NCBI GenBank assembly: GCA_964030475.1
Contig: CAXIPT010000007.1
Location: 5,597,792 to 5,661,791, forward strand
Source of the DNA: Tethya wilhelma
Lineage: Eukaryota > Porifera > Demospongiae > Tethyida > Tethyidae
Direction of reading: 5' to 3'
DNA length: 64,000 nt
The translations under genes were made by a program, and so were the position numbers. Below the pieces are notes generated by a model that had not been told where the DNA came from, made no database searches, and saw only the letters and a program-made list of their open reading frames with translations. Below, one piece after another: positions 46,316-56,794 of the stretch. Every line of letters begins with the position of its first letter. The stretch's first letter is position 1.

Positions 46316-49074
46316 TGCATTTATGTGGGTGTGTAAAAATCTCTACAGTCTCGTCGTGACATGGAACGTGAACTCCACGAATACCAGAGCAAGTTGGGAG
46401 ACCCAGAGATGGAGAAGAAACTTCGCAAGATGCTCCGTAAGTACAAGGCTCTCTTGGAAGACACCCAGGAGCAGCTCGAACACGAGAGAGAAATGAGGAG
46501 CAACTCGGCCATGGTGAAGTCCCTGAGGAACCAGTTGGAGGATTTGCAGGCGAGCGAGACTAGCGCAGTGAAGGCACAGAAGAGGATCCAGGGAGAGCTG
46601 GATGAGGTCATGGTGCAGAATGACGAACTCACTCGTGCAAAGATAGATGTAAGATTTTACCCTGGATGTCAACTTGTACACGGTTGGGTATTAGTTACAT
46701 GCATGTGTATAGTTATACCTGAAGAAATTGTGGTTTCCAACCGTGCTCTTGCGTTCATATCTCTCAGATTAAAGATATATTGCTCTAGCAGTAGTTGAAC
46801 TTTTCATACTCGACTTACATGCATTAATCTATGCTTCACATAACTCTTACACAGCTTGAAGGTCGAGTCAGTGACCTTTGTCGCGAGAAAGATGACCTTG
46901 AGAGTCGAATCGAAGAAGACCAAGATGAAATTGAAGAGCTGCTCGACAAACAGCGCTCCCACATCTCCCAGATCTCCTCTCTCCAGTCACAATTCACTGA
47001 GGCCAACCTCCAAGTGCAGGAGCTGCAAGACGCCAAGGTGTCCCTTGAGAGCAAGGTACGTGTACGTGTAATATCATATAGGACAAAATATTGACAGGAA
47101 TAAAATTTGTCAGATTGTCAAAAACTAATATTTCATGGTTGGTGGATTTTATTTTGGTAGTAGCACATGCAGCAATAAACGTATTTCGCGTGTACTGCAC
47201 AAAAATGACTGTTTGGCGGATTTAATATTGATGGTACTTACCAAAACTGCTGGTCACCAATATTAAAATCCACCAAATTTTTGTGCTATATGCTACCATG
47301 GCTAGCTCTAGCCTCGCTTCTGGGCTCCCCCCTTTGAACTAATGTCGTCTTTTTTGTATGTGATAGGTTGAAGAACTGGAATCAAAGGTGAATGAGCTGG
47401 AAGGAGGGGTAGATAAATTTCAGTATGAGGCTAGTGAACTCAAGGTATGTTATAATGTGTGTTTAAAATGAGATCCATTTGTTCACATATCCTCTCTCCT
47501 CTTGCACTTTTGGCTAGTTTAAAGCATATACAAATTTAATATTTCTTTGTTTTCCTTATAAATAGGTCAAAGAACTCGAACAGAAGTTGGAATTGGAGCG
47601 ATCAAGTGCTCGACGTCACGAGTCTCAGATCCATCGTCTCAGGAACCAGCTGGAGCGTCTCCAAGAGGAGAAGTCAGAGGACGTGAATCGGACCAGCAGC
47701 GACGCCATCAAGAGGCTACAGAAACAGATCCGTGAGTTGCGCTCTGAACTCCAGGAGGCAGAGAGAAGAGAGCAGGACCAGAGCAAGAAGAAGAGGAACG
47801 CTGTGAGTTTACCCATTCAGTGGTGTCGTTGTTAGCATGGCTGCAAAGGAACATGACAATTGATTCTTATCCCTAGACGTTATAACCTTGTTAGTCGTCG
47901 TTTTGTGATTAGTGTCAACATGTAGAAGATTTTGTAAATTGATTGTAACACGCTCCGAGCATTCCCATACATACTCATAACATACCACTGTAAATTCCTA
48001 CAGTTATCAAAACAGTATTTTAATATGTCCAACTAAATATCCACACGTGTATAGGAAGGAAGAATTGAGGAACTTGAAGCCCAACTCAAAAACACCGAAG
48101 CCGACCTCAAATCGGCCCAAAAGAGAATCGAGACCCTTCACAGTGCCCTCAAGAGCCACGAAGACTATGGCAGTAGCGGAGAAGACGAAGATTACTCAAG
48201 AACTAACACCGGGGACGATGACCTCAGCTCAAACGCAAGCAGCTACAAGATAGGCGAGTTTGGTGACGACACCGGTAGTCTGATCTCTGATGAGGAGTTT
48301 GGAGACAGTCTCGAAGGAGAGGGAAACACGGATAAGCTCGCCTCGGGAACGTACACGTCTCGTCCGTGGAGGAGACGGGAGAACCTCTCCCCCATCCCGA
48401 GCGACGAGGATTACCGTACCAAGAGTGGCAGTAGCCGAGACAAGAAGAGCAAGTCGCGCTACAGCGACGAAGACAAAGAAGAAGACGAATTCATTTCAAA
48501 CTATCGCAAACGAAACAAGGACTACCTCAAGGAGTTGGAAGACGAGGAAGAAGAATTGGACATCAAGTTATCCGTGAGCAAAACCTCAAAGAGCTCGTAC
48601 ACTGCTATGTCAAAAGAAGATCGGTCACTGGACGACAAAGAAACCTCTTCAAAATCACAAACCCTAGATGAAGATTCGCCACCAAAGACAAAAACCTCAA
48701 AAACCAGAAGAAACTTTGACGAAGACGACGATGAAGATGATGATGATCTTGAAGAGTTCCTGCTGAAGCAACGCGAGAGGCTACGCTCCACGATCGACAA
48801 GGTGGACGATGAGACGAAATCTCATCGCAGTCCAGCTCGCGATCGAAGCGGTAGCAATCCTGGCGACGAAAACAGTCCCAAACAGAACTCTAGACAAAAT
48901 GGGACACGTGAGAGTAAGAGCCGGTCTAGAGAACCTTCGGCCGATTTGCTCAATGACGATGGTGGTCAGGAGTCAAAGACTTCACGGATGCGCCGAAGTC
49001 GGCAGAGAAGGAGAACGATTGAGCAGCTCACCTCACCTGAGCACCAGGCGGCTAGTTCTAATGGTGTGCATTAA
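27726..49074 (+). CDS. MYO18A: Class XVIII unconventional myosin with N-terminal PDZ domain (MYO18A-type)
   Basis: Twenty-six exons join in phase except at one gap: 27726-28803, 28881-28918, 33259-33414, 35102-35176, 35344-35502 (cut by N at 35503), 35825-35967, 36128-36298, 36671-36815, 37056-37654, 38652-38953, 39148-39346, 39715-39943, 41951-42192, 42543-42734, 43170-43259, 43575-43694, 43881-44117, 44646-44800, 45132-45255, 45571-45746, 46047-46236, 46349-46648, 46855-47055, 47367-47444, 47566-47802, 48055-49074. About 2,218 residues plus the missing part. Order: Lys-rich start ([16 protein letters not shown]), His run, PDZ at about 235-322 ([11 protein letters not shown]), motor ([42 protein letters not shown]), one IQ-like neck ([12 protein letters not shown]), long coiled coil, acidic disordered tail. 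The P-loop exon falls in the gap at 35503. Family knowledge: class XVIII myosins are weak or inactive ATPases that tether actin to Golgi and other structures. Intron 39944-41950 hosts an antisense gene. Confidence 0.95.
28921..28963. repeat. (GT)n microsatellite at myosin exon 2 donor
   Basis: Exon 2 ends at 28918 and the intron opens GTAGTGTGTGTG, running into the repeat. Confidence 0.9.
29334..29439. repeat. (GT)n N (TC)n with contig join at 29401
   Basis: Two different microsatellites meet at a single N, in the 4.3-kb second intron of the myosin gene. Confidence 0.9.
30409..30464. repeat. (CT)n microsatellite
   Basis: About 28 CT units in myosin intron 2. The rest of this intron (28919-33258) shows only further repeats and no exon I can support. 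Confidence 0.95.
30835..30923. repeat. (GT)n(GA)n compound microsatellite
   Basis: Long GT run followed by GA and GGGAG variants, in myosin intron 2. Confidence 0.95.
31330..31382. repeat. (GT)n microsatellite
   Basis: Pure GT run in myosin intron 2. Confidence 0.95.
31975..32060. repeat. Interrupted (GT)n microsatellite
   Basis: GT units with GCATGCATGCGT interruptions, in myosin intron 2. Confidence 0.9.
32630..32711. repeat. (CA)n next to (GT)n, a foldback microsatellite
   Basis: An 11-unit CA run, then GAGTGCAA, then a longer GT run. The two halves are reverse complements and could form a hairpin. Confidence 0.9.
33441..33631. repeat. MITE-like element, family A
   Basis: The left end has CCGTATAGCGGGTAAATTTG and the right end has CAAATTTACCCACTATACG, an inverted repeat enclosing about 130 bp. 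It lies 27 bp after a myosin exon. A truncated second copy is at 56290-56394. Confidence 0.8.
33636..33771. repeat. MITE-like element, family B
   Basis: Ends ACTGTAGGTGGAAAATTTGC and AAATTTCTCTATCTACA are inverted relatives of each other, with an inner pair around GCTGCTAAA / TTTAGCAGC. Directly abuts family A. A second copy is at 45825-45953. Confidence 0.65.
35177..35244. repeat. (GT)n microsatellite serving as myosin exon 4 donor
   Basis: Exon 4 ends AAG at 35176 and the intron is a pure GT run from its first base; a (CT)n tract at 35285-35343 then ends in the TAG acceptor of exon 5. Almost the whole 167-bp intron is microsatellite. Confidence 0.95.
36000..36125. repeat. CACCCTCACA minisatellite
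   Basis: Degenerate 5/10-bp units (CACCCTCACA, CACTCTCACA) fill most of the intron between myosin exons ending 35967 and starting 36128. A related array lies at 41875-41950, also ending at an acceptor. Confidence 0.9.
37259..38047 (+). repeat. Direct repeat copy A: part of a myosin motor exon, an intron and part of the next exon
   Basis: Matches 38049-38846 nearly base for base, including the intron and its CT tract. Copy A ends exactly at the N at 38048, inside the exon after HH codons. Confidence 0.97.
38049..38846 (+). repeat. Direct repeat copy B of the same myosin segment
   Basis: Starts right after the N. Differences from copy A are mostly silent; the only protein change I see is TSS to SGS in [11 protein letters not shown]. 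The exon continues past the end of copy A, so copy B is the one to use in the gene model. Confidence 0.97.
40259..40930 (-). CDS. Secreted Cys-rich protein with VWC domains, nested in a myosin intron
   Basis: Single exon, 223 residues, on the strand opposite to myosin XVIII. The ATG at 40930 begins a signal peptide ([20 protein letters not shown]), cut near residue 22. Residues about 30-54 form a half VWC motif (CSAVLCPRP, then PGECCPSC). Residues about 58-124 form a full VWC domain: Cys-rich, with TPCIFCQCD and ending [12 protein letters not shown]. The last 95 residues hold eight or more Cys and a basic stretch ([16 protein letters not shown]), and resemble no domain I can name. One N-glycosylation site, QNITV. 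Family knowledge: VWC domains occur in chordin-like BMP modulators and matrix proteins. Its role is unknown; an extracellular matrix or signalling function fits. A TATATAT lies 12 bp upstream of the ATG. Confidence 0.8.
   Translation of the reverse strand: MSSIFVTLLLLLSPYLLHQSQAMGKPQPDCSAVLCPRPLCANPVIPPGECCPSCENSNCKFKGCVNFLPGGDVQWAETPCIFCQCDKDNNQPICAVIDCIGLTKEDCFGFPVVTRPNECCPSCDFGVPETTCKLVPQIFGAQNITVSADPGFNSCSRRIQKRGCDKFAFRKGNKKFRCEPKQGKRLIRFRNTCPLCIGAYRDVVRCTAVRDDKVVVGCDLVVD
41250..41301. repeat. (GT)n microsatellite
   Basis: In the same myosin intron, upstream of the nested gene; a second, shorter GT run is at 41505-41536 and an N at 41380. Confidence 0.95.
43002..43104. repeat. Hairpin element
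   Basis: GAGCTAGACCCTTCTT at the left and AAGAAGGGTCTAGCTC at the right are perfect reverse complements, with an inner CCTGAT / ATCAGG pair. In the myosin intron before exon 43170-43259. Confidence 0.85.
43511..43572. repeat. (CT)n microsatellite forming the acceptor of myosin exon 43575-43694
   Basis: About 31 CT units end in CCAG, the acceptor itself. Confidence 0.95.
44138..44566. repeat. Tandem dispersed repeat, about 170-bp unit, 2.5 copies
   Basis: CACAAAATCTCTTTGAATT at 44153 recurs at 44328, and AGCTCAATAAGATCTT recurs as AGCTCAATGAGATCTT; a third copy is shortened. A related block (AAAAGGCTGTATGAAGCTGG) is seen at 18266 in ANAPC7. Confidence 0.75.
44882..45031. repeat. Two adjacent hairpin elements
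   Basis: The first pairs AACTTTTGTGGTAAATTTCA with TGAAATTTACCACAAAAGTT (44885-44982). The second pairs GAATCGTGATCTTAAATA with TATTTAAGATCACGATTC (44987-45029). Confidence 0.85.
45503..45567. repeat. (CA)n microsatellite at the acceptor of myosin exon 45571-45746
   Basis: The run ends CACACGTAG, the acceptor. Confidence 0.9.
45825..45953. repeat. MITE-like element, family B
   Basis: Ends ACTGTAGATCGAGAAATTTT and AAAATTTCCCAATCTACAGT (inverted), about 120 bp, in a myosin intron. Confidence 0.75.
46248..46308. repeat. (CT)n microsatellite
   Basis: Between the donor at 46237 and acceptor at 46348 of a short myosin intron; about half the intron. Confidence 0.95.
47197..47286. repeat. Hairpin element
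   Basis: GCACAAAAAT, then GGCGGATTTAATATTG, pairs with CAATATTAAAATCCACC and TTTTTGTGC. In a myosin intron. A single family-C arm (TAGCCTCGCTTCTGGGC) follows at 47309. Confidence 0.75.
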
Positions 49075-50096
49075 TAAGAATCAAACGGTCTCTGTTTTTT
49101 TCCTACTTGTTTAATTTTGGTTTAAGTTTTTGTGTGTGCATGTGTCAAATTTAAAGCTCGCACAGTTCGTTAATTGTATCCATGGACTTCCACTTGCTAC
49201 CCATTCTTAATTTTGGAATAGTTTATATATTATTTCAAAGCCTCCTGCAAACAGCGGTATAAATTAATAGCCTCTTTGATCCATCAATTTGATTAAATTT
49301 AATTTCTTTTTATCACATATTGTTAGTGTTACATAATTAACCACACTGTGTAATTATGCTGTGCTCAAACCAGATTGAATTATAATTAATAAAATTAATT
49401 GCTATCATGTTATTTATAATTAACAATACTATTAATCAATTTATTTTAATTACCTTAATTGGGTGCACATTGTATATCATTAACTTTTCATGTTAATTAA
49501 AATCTGAAGTAATATGTCAATTATAATCAGTGCAGAAGTTTACACAAAACAATGTCATGAGTTTATAGGACAAAATGATCAGAATGTCAAAAGCTGTATA
49601 TGGATCGATCTGATGAAACTAAATTTAAATCTACACACACAACACAAGGCTACTTTTTTCCATGCATAACACAACGCATGTTTTGCCGCTAAACAGCTCA
49701 CAGTGTATACACCATGGCTAACTAATAATTATTATTGTACTGGCTGATGATATGAGTTGGGTTGTACAGTTAAATCGAAATGGCAGGTATAATATAATAA
49801 CTACTATACATGTCATACATACAAGTCATCAGAGTTCTAATAACATAATTATTTTACATGGGTTCACGTTGTCTTATGAAGAATGCCGAATAATTGCAAG
49901 CAAAGAAAGAAACTTTCTTGAAGAAAGACACACAAAAAAAAACTTGTTCAGAACCTATTGCAACTAATTTCTTGAAATGTAGCATAAATGGTTGAGGGTC
50001 TTGTCTGTCAGTAAGTCTTGATGTGACGCAGTAAATGAAGAGTGAAGCGGTCTTGTTCTGTTGACTGAGGTAATAAAACTGTCGAAAAAGTTTGAT

Positions 50097-50128
<32 letters not shown>

Positions 50129-50193
50129 GGGATACACAAATTATACACACACATACGTATCAAGTAGAAAAAAAACAAAAAAAACCCCGATGC
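49075..50193. other. Convergent AT-rich spacer
   Basis: Separates the 3' ends of myosin XVIII (+) and the Gln-rich gene (-). An AATAAA at 49388-49393 may end the myosin message. Rich in AATTAAT-type words. No gene seen. Confidence 0.55.
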
Positions 50194-50795
50194 TCATTTA
50201 ACCCATGGTGCTGCTACAAATCCAGGCTGCAAAGGGTTATTAACAATACAGCTCCCGATAACAGGCACCCCGGGGGCCACCCATGACCCCCCGGATGTTG
50301 TCAACCCCCCTTGAACGAGGGCACAGTTCAAATCACTTGGTGCAACGGCAGCGATGGGAACAGTTTGAGCAGCAAAGTGTGGAGCGTGATGCTGCTGGAC
50401 GTGTAGACCATTCACCAAAGGTAGAGAGTTCAAACCCAGCACTGATTCATTGGGAAGTGCCTGAATGTGCTGTTGATGCTGGTGCCCAGCTTGTGCCAGC
50501 TGTAGCATTCTCATCTGCGCCTCTTGGACAGTTGAGTAAGGTACCGCCATGTAGGCAGGTGGGAGGGTGCTAGGCTGAGCACCGCCGTACATTTGAAGCA
50601 GTGCCAACTGCTGTGCCATTGCTAGTGTCTCTGCGTGTGAGGTTGTGGTCTGATTTGTTTGTGGCTGTGTTAATGTTGAGGAGGCTGTGTGATGTTGTTG
50701 TTGTTGGGGCTTTGAGTAGGAAGGTATGTTGAGAGAGGAAGAAGAGTCTTGGGACAAAGAGGATGGTGCTATTCCAGTCTGGAGGGAGAGGGAGG

Positions 50796-50831
<36 letters not shown>

Positions 50832-51706
50832 GAGAGATGACACACGCTTGCTTGCCACAACAATCGAAGAACTTATTGCAACTAATTTGCAATAACTAAA
50901 TTGACAACAATTGCCAACTGGCTCCACTTACCTGTGCTTGCTGCTGTTGCTGTATCTGCTTGGCAATAGTCACATGTGCGCAGCACCACTTAAATTTGTT
51001 ATTCTTGGCTTCAGATGCCACAGGGATGTTCTCCCTATTAGCCTCCCTCTGTGCATTATTAGATTATTAAGGAGAGAAAGAGAAACAAGATGATTTTTTA
51101 TAAAGTACAAATTTATTATTATTGGCCATTAGCTTCATGACATAAGGGGGCAGGAATGTTGCTAATTCATTTCAACATGGTTTGGGTGTGGGTGTACCCC
51201 TCTAATCAGTGTAGCTAATTGATTGGTTGTCCATATAAGGAAGGAGGGAGGAGCCAACACATGTATCTGTAATTTTGAGCTTAGATGGCTTGCACTTAGC
51301 AGCACTCAGGCATTCTTTTTACTTTTTTTTTTTTTTTTTTTTCAGAGTCTGTGTGGGATTGAACCGCTAACCCAGAGGTTAGTAGACTGGCAATACAGTG
51401 ACTGAGCTAAATGGGAAAGGCACAATAATTATTAACTAGTAACTTATTATAGTGGGGGGAAAATGTGCAACAGTACGTCCCAATGCGACTGACAGGCAGT
51501 TATAAAAAAGTTCAAAATCTAGAGATCTAGTAGGAATTCAAACCCAGGTCTTTCATACAATATAGTGTGTATGTAGTTGCTATGTATTTGAACCTATTGT
51601 GAACTATCGTGCAATGAATATGTGACGGTGTATGTATGTGCATGTGTGCATATGAATTGCTGATCTTTGATGACACGCAGAAAAGAATGTCAACAATACC
51701 ATTTAT

Positions 51707-51741
<35 letters not shown>

Positions 51742-51742
51742 N

Positions 51743-51791
<49 letters not shown>

Positions 51792-53229
51792 GAGATAGGA
51801 CAACTTACAGTGAAATCTAAACACCATTAACATGTTTACATTAGACTAAGACAGTTAACTAGCGTACACACCTGTACATTAACAGCTGTCACCACTGTGG
51901 GCTGGGGGTGGACCACTGGTCCCGGGGGGAGGTGGTGCTGGGGGGCAAGAATCACCCCTCCAGCCCCCCTGCCAGTGTGGCCGCTGTTCTGTTCTTGAAG
52001 GAATCTGTAGTTGAGTTCTTGTTGGAGGTGACTGAACACTGTGGATGGAGAGAGAGGGGAGAAGATAAGCTAAAATATAGTTATAGTACAACTTTTGAAA
52101 GCCTGTTTGTCACGCTATAATATTAGAGAAACCCCCCTCCAAAGTGACAAAATCTTGAGAAAAATATTCAAACAAATATCATTATAACCATATGGAACAT
52201 ACACTGCAAATAAGCATACCAGCTTTGTGAACTAGTTCCAAACTCACTTGGATTGGTGAACTGCTCTGCTCCCACCATCCTGACGGGTTGAGCTGCTGCA
52301 CTGATTGCAGGGACGTACCCATTGGGTGCTGTTGTTTGGTGGGTGTGAGAGAGAGAGAGGTGATGATCCTGAGACTTGGACGTTGTCACCGGCTGAAAGG
52401 AGGAGTTTGACTTTTGGAAGGAGTCTCGCGACGAAGACAATCTACCACTGTTTGTGTGAGTGTGTGGTTGTGTGTTTGTCAGTGAGTGTTTTGGTAAGAG
52501 TATATAGGATAAAATGTGTGCTATATACTGCATGTAAAAATGATAATAGCTTTGTTAGTAAGCCTTTTTTTTTCCTTTCCATTATTACTTTAGCAGCTAA
52601 CAATCTTCCAGGAATAAATAGAAATTCTCAATAATAATACTGCAGCAATATCAAAGAGTCTGATCTTATCTTATACTCCACTACATTAATGCTACATGCA
52701 TAATCATGTATGATCATACATATGCATACATACGCCTGCTGTGCCTTGTGTGTGTGTGTGTGTGTGTGTACATGTGTGCTGATTGGTTGATAGCATCCTA
52801 CCAAGTTTACTCGAGAAGCTTCTCAACCTACCAACCGTAACCACACCGCCACACTAACAGATGCTGACACAAACCCTGATGAGTGTTCCCTGGCACTACT
52901 GGGAACAACAAAACACCAGAGTGAGCTATCTATCCAGAGCAAGAAACACCGTGAGAAAAATGAATGGCTTCAGGAACAAGAAATACACACACTCACTAGC
53001 CTCGAACTCAGGCCTTCCACAAAAATATGCACTGGGGAAGACCTTGGAGACTATCAAATCACGGTAGTAGTACTCACTGTAACCATGGTGATGAAGCAAT
53101 AGTAATGATTTAAGTAAGGCAATCACGATGAGCTATATAAGCTATATAGGAGAGATTGGAAAATGAAGTTTTTTGTTTTGGTTTAGCAACTAGTCTTTGA
53201 TACAACTTACATGACTAGTTATGAGTTTA

Positions 53230-53292
<63 letters not shown>

Positions 53293-53737
53293 TAATGTTT
53301 CTTTGAGACTGCTACTAAAACTCTGCCACTTCTTCAAGTTGATTCCCTAGCTCTTTGATAAATCTTGAGGGAGATTCTTTCTCCGCCAAGAAACTGACAA
53401 CGTGCAACCAAGCAACTTACCCAACACCTACAAATGCCGAGGTGATAGTTCGTTTAGTACGGTTATAAAGCGGTCTGGAAGTTACCACACCCTAGTAACG
53501 AAGCATAGCTCAGATTTCAGAGCAATTATTAATATAATTTTTGTGGCAAATGATACAAAAAAGGGCTGTGTGCGTGTATGTATTTTATATGGCTGCTAAT
53601 GATTAAGCATTGCAATTTTATTGGACGATTTTGTGTTCACGAGTGAGTAAGTAGACAATCAGTTGCGAGGCTTCAAAACAAATCTATAGGAAGATTTGTA
53701 AGTGCTTACTACCCTTACAATACATTGTAGTTGTGGG

Positions 53738-53783
<46 letters not shown>

Positions 53784-54124
53784 ACTTACATAGGTGGTGG
53801 TGTAGAGGTCATAGAGGTCATGGCGGGACTGTTTGAGGACATCCCTGGACTGCTGAGGTTGCTGTCTCCTGTTTCATGCCCTCCATTTTGTTGTTGCTGA
53901 CTTTCTAGCTTCTTGCGTTTCTTGCTTGAAAGCCGCCTGAGTATGTGTGTGAGGGAATGAGTGAACGAGTGAACGAGTGAGTGAGTGAGTATGTGTGTGT
54001 TCCAATTACAGTGACCTGCTTTCAACTGACCATCCAACCAAGCTGTTATGATAGTGTAATTTAACGATAGAGTTCAGAGTAGAGTATAATAATGGCTATA
54101 CTATAAGGCAGGCTAAGTGGACCA

Positions 54125-54185
<61 letters not shown>

Positions 54186-54809
54186 CCTCATGGCCTTCCA
54201 TTTGTAACCAAATCAATTCAATTAAACTCCTAGCAAAAACAATTGAACAAACGCAGCTATAAAAGTTAATTTACTAAAATCACAAATTTTGATTTTAAGC
54301 ACTAATAGATCGCTCAGCAAATATTGGAAGTTAACTGCATAATGTTGTTTCTTGTATTCGTGTACATTGTTGCTCACATGTTGCTGTGTGTATAGGGTCA
54401 ACAATTGTTGTAGACATCTTGTTACTTGAAGTGGAAAGCTGCTCTACTTCAAGTGACACATTTTAGGACCACATTAAAGGATGAATTACATAATCAAAAA
54501 CCACCATACATGAAGCAACATTGCTGCAAAAATGTTGCTCCTGTGTCAACAGCTATATAGCACTGTGTAAATGTTTTTATTTATGAACAATCTAGTCCTG
54601 AGCTGAGTCTAGTCGTAAAGGCATGTCACAACTTGCCATAACACGTCTATGTGTATGTGTGTGCATGTACTAGTTGCATGGAAAGGTTTTGAATTGAATA
54701 ACTGGGAGTAGGCCATCAGTTTCCTGGTGGCTGTGAAAAGGCAGTGGGTGTACTAAACTGGCATCCAAGCCAGTTTCTATTGTGCATGTGTGTACTCTTT
54801 AATTCTTGC

Positions 54810-54891
<82 letters not shown>

Positions 54892-56708
54892 NGTGCTCTC
54901 ATTGTATATCTTGAATGCCTACATGTTCAGTGGTCAGTGGATAAAGACATTATGTCTTGATTCTTTTGTTGGACAAAAGGGAAGAGGGTTTTTCAAGCCC
55001 TCAAAAAGACCCACTTGGAAATTCACACACGAAAATTGGCACCATCTTTGTGTGCTCTATTTTTCACCTCATGCCACAAGTCTCATTCACAGCCGCCACA
55101 TTTCTCACAGGAACTACAAACAACCTAATAAAGGAAAGAATACCTCCACCTAATGTCACCTTTGGTAAAATGCCATTCAATAAATACTCCTTTTCCCACA
55201 GACAAAATGGCCACAAGATTTCCAGTTTTTTTTCTTCTTCTTTTTGGCTTTTTTTAAGTGAGATTAAATTAAGTGCTCAGGTTGAAGATTTTTCTCTTCT
55301 TCCCTTTTCGTGTGAAGCTAAACACAGTCCTCTTTTCAGGTCAAAATTTTGATACAAAAAAATTAATTACAGCAATTAAAATTAAAGGATTCTCCCCTTT
55401 AACGAACCATTCGTGATTCACACTAGCTCACCTTCTTGCAATGACGCTGGTTGTGGTGAAATCGGTTGCTATGGTTACCTCCTTCGGTAGGTCCACAATG
55501 GGAGGTGGAGAGGGAAAGGAGGTTGCAACAGGCTGCCAGACACTGCCCTTGCCCGGGTAGAGAATGGTCGCTTGTCCCAGAGGGTGCTGTGTGTGTGTGT
55601 GTGTGTGTGTGTGTGCAATGTGTGTGACTGTGCCTGTGTGACTGTGTGACTGTGTGACTGTGTGACTGTGTGACTGTGTGATTGTGTGTGTGTGAGTGGT
55701 ACTAAGTGCATGCATGTTCTATCAGTCTATGTGCGTGTGCGCAAGAGTGTGACTACACCTCGACAAGTTTACATGCATCCATTATTTAAATCCAGGCCTG
55801 TTTCATTGCGCTGTTTCTGTACCGCAAACAGCACTGTTTAGATGTCGACTTGACTCGAGGAACCCCTCCCTCGCCCACACATCAAACACCCTGACATACT
55901 GTACCGGATGGTGTCGACATAAGTGATACATATGCGCTAAGAGATAAGCACAGACAATTAAAAAGAAGCATTCACAAAGCAACATGATGTAAGTAACATG
56001 TTGTGGGCAAGACTATTGCTCTGTGTCTACTGGGCTTAACTTTATGCATATCAGACCAAGGGACACAGCTAACCATAAGTTAGACACACGCACACACACA
56101 AAAACAAGAATGACTTGTACAAACTACTCGGCAACAGCGAAACAAGAATAGCCCCACCCCTTAGCTGCACAAGTCTCGATGCTGACTCAGCACATTGGCA
56201 CATGTGACATAATCCAATAGCAAACTATTGCAGTCATGTGATCTGAATGTAATTAGGCTCTCCAATTGACACGTGTGTGTCATATATGTATACCGTATAG
56301 CAGGTAAATTTTGGTGAGAATTAAATTTGGTGAATTGGCGAATTATTCTGCAAATTACCAAATTAAAAATCGCCAGTTTTATATGCATCCATGCNATAGC
56401 AGCAACAAGGCGTATAAACACATCTGCCCATAGATACAGGCACAGCTACATAGCTACAGTTATATAGTACAGGCACGGACAAAGACCAATCACAACAATC
56501 TACAAAAACGAAGACACACACACCACATTCCTTGCAGTCACCCCCACTAAGTGAGTCCACTAAATGACAACAATATCGCCATTAGTGATCACTATACAAT
56601 GCACAATGTATCACATGACAGAAGGCATTGTCATGGCGATACAGTGTCATGTACGATAAGACAAGTGATTGTATTTCAGGGCTATGTTACAGACGTTTGG
56701 TATGGCAA

Positions 56709-56794
<86 letters not shown>

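Noticed and set aside
51323..51418. Functional tRNA gene
   Set aside because: A and B boxes are present but acceptor and anticodon stems do not pair, and a poly(A) tail follows: a SINE.
52934..53070. Possible third tRNA-like element (GAGTTCGAGGC on the minus strand)
   Set aside because: The B-box match is imperfect and no A box or tail is visible.
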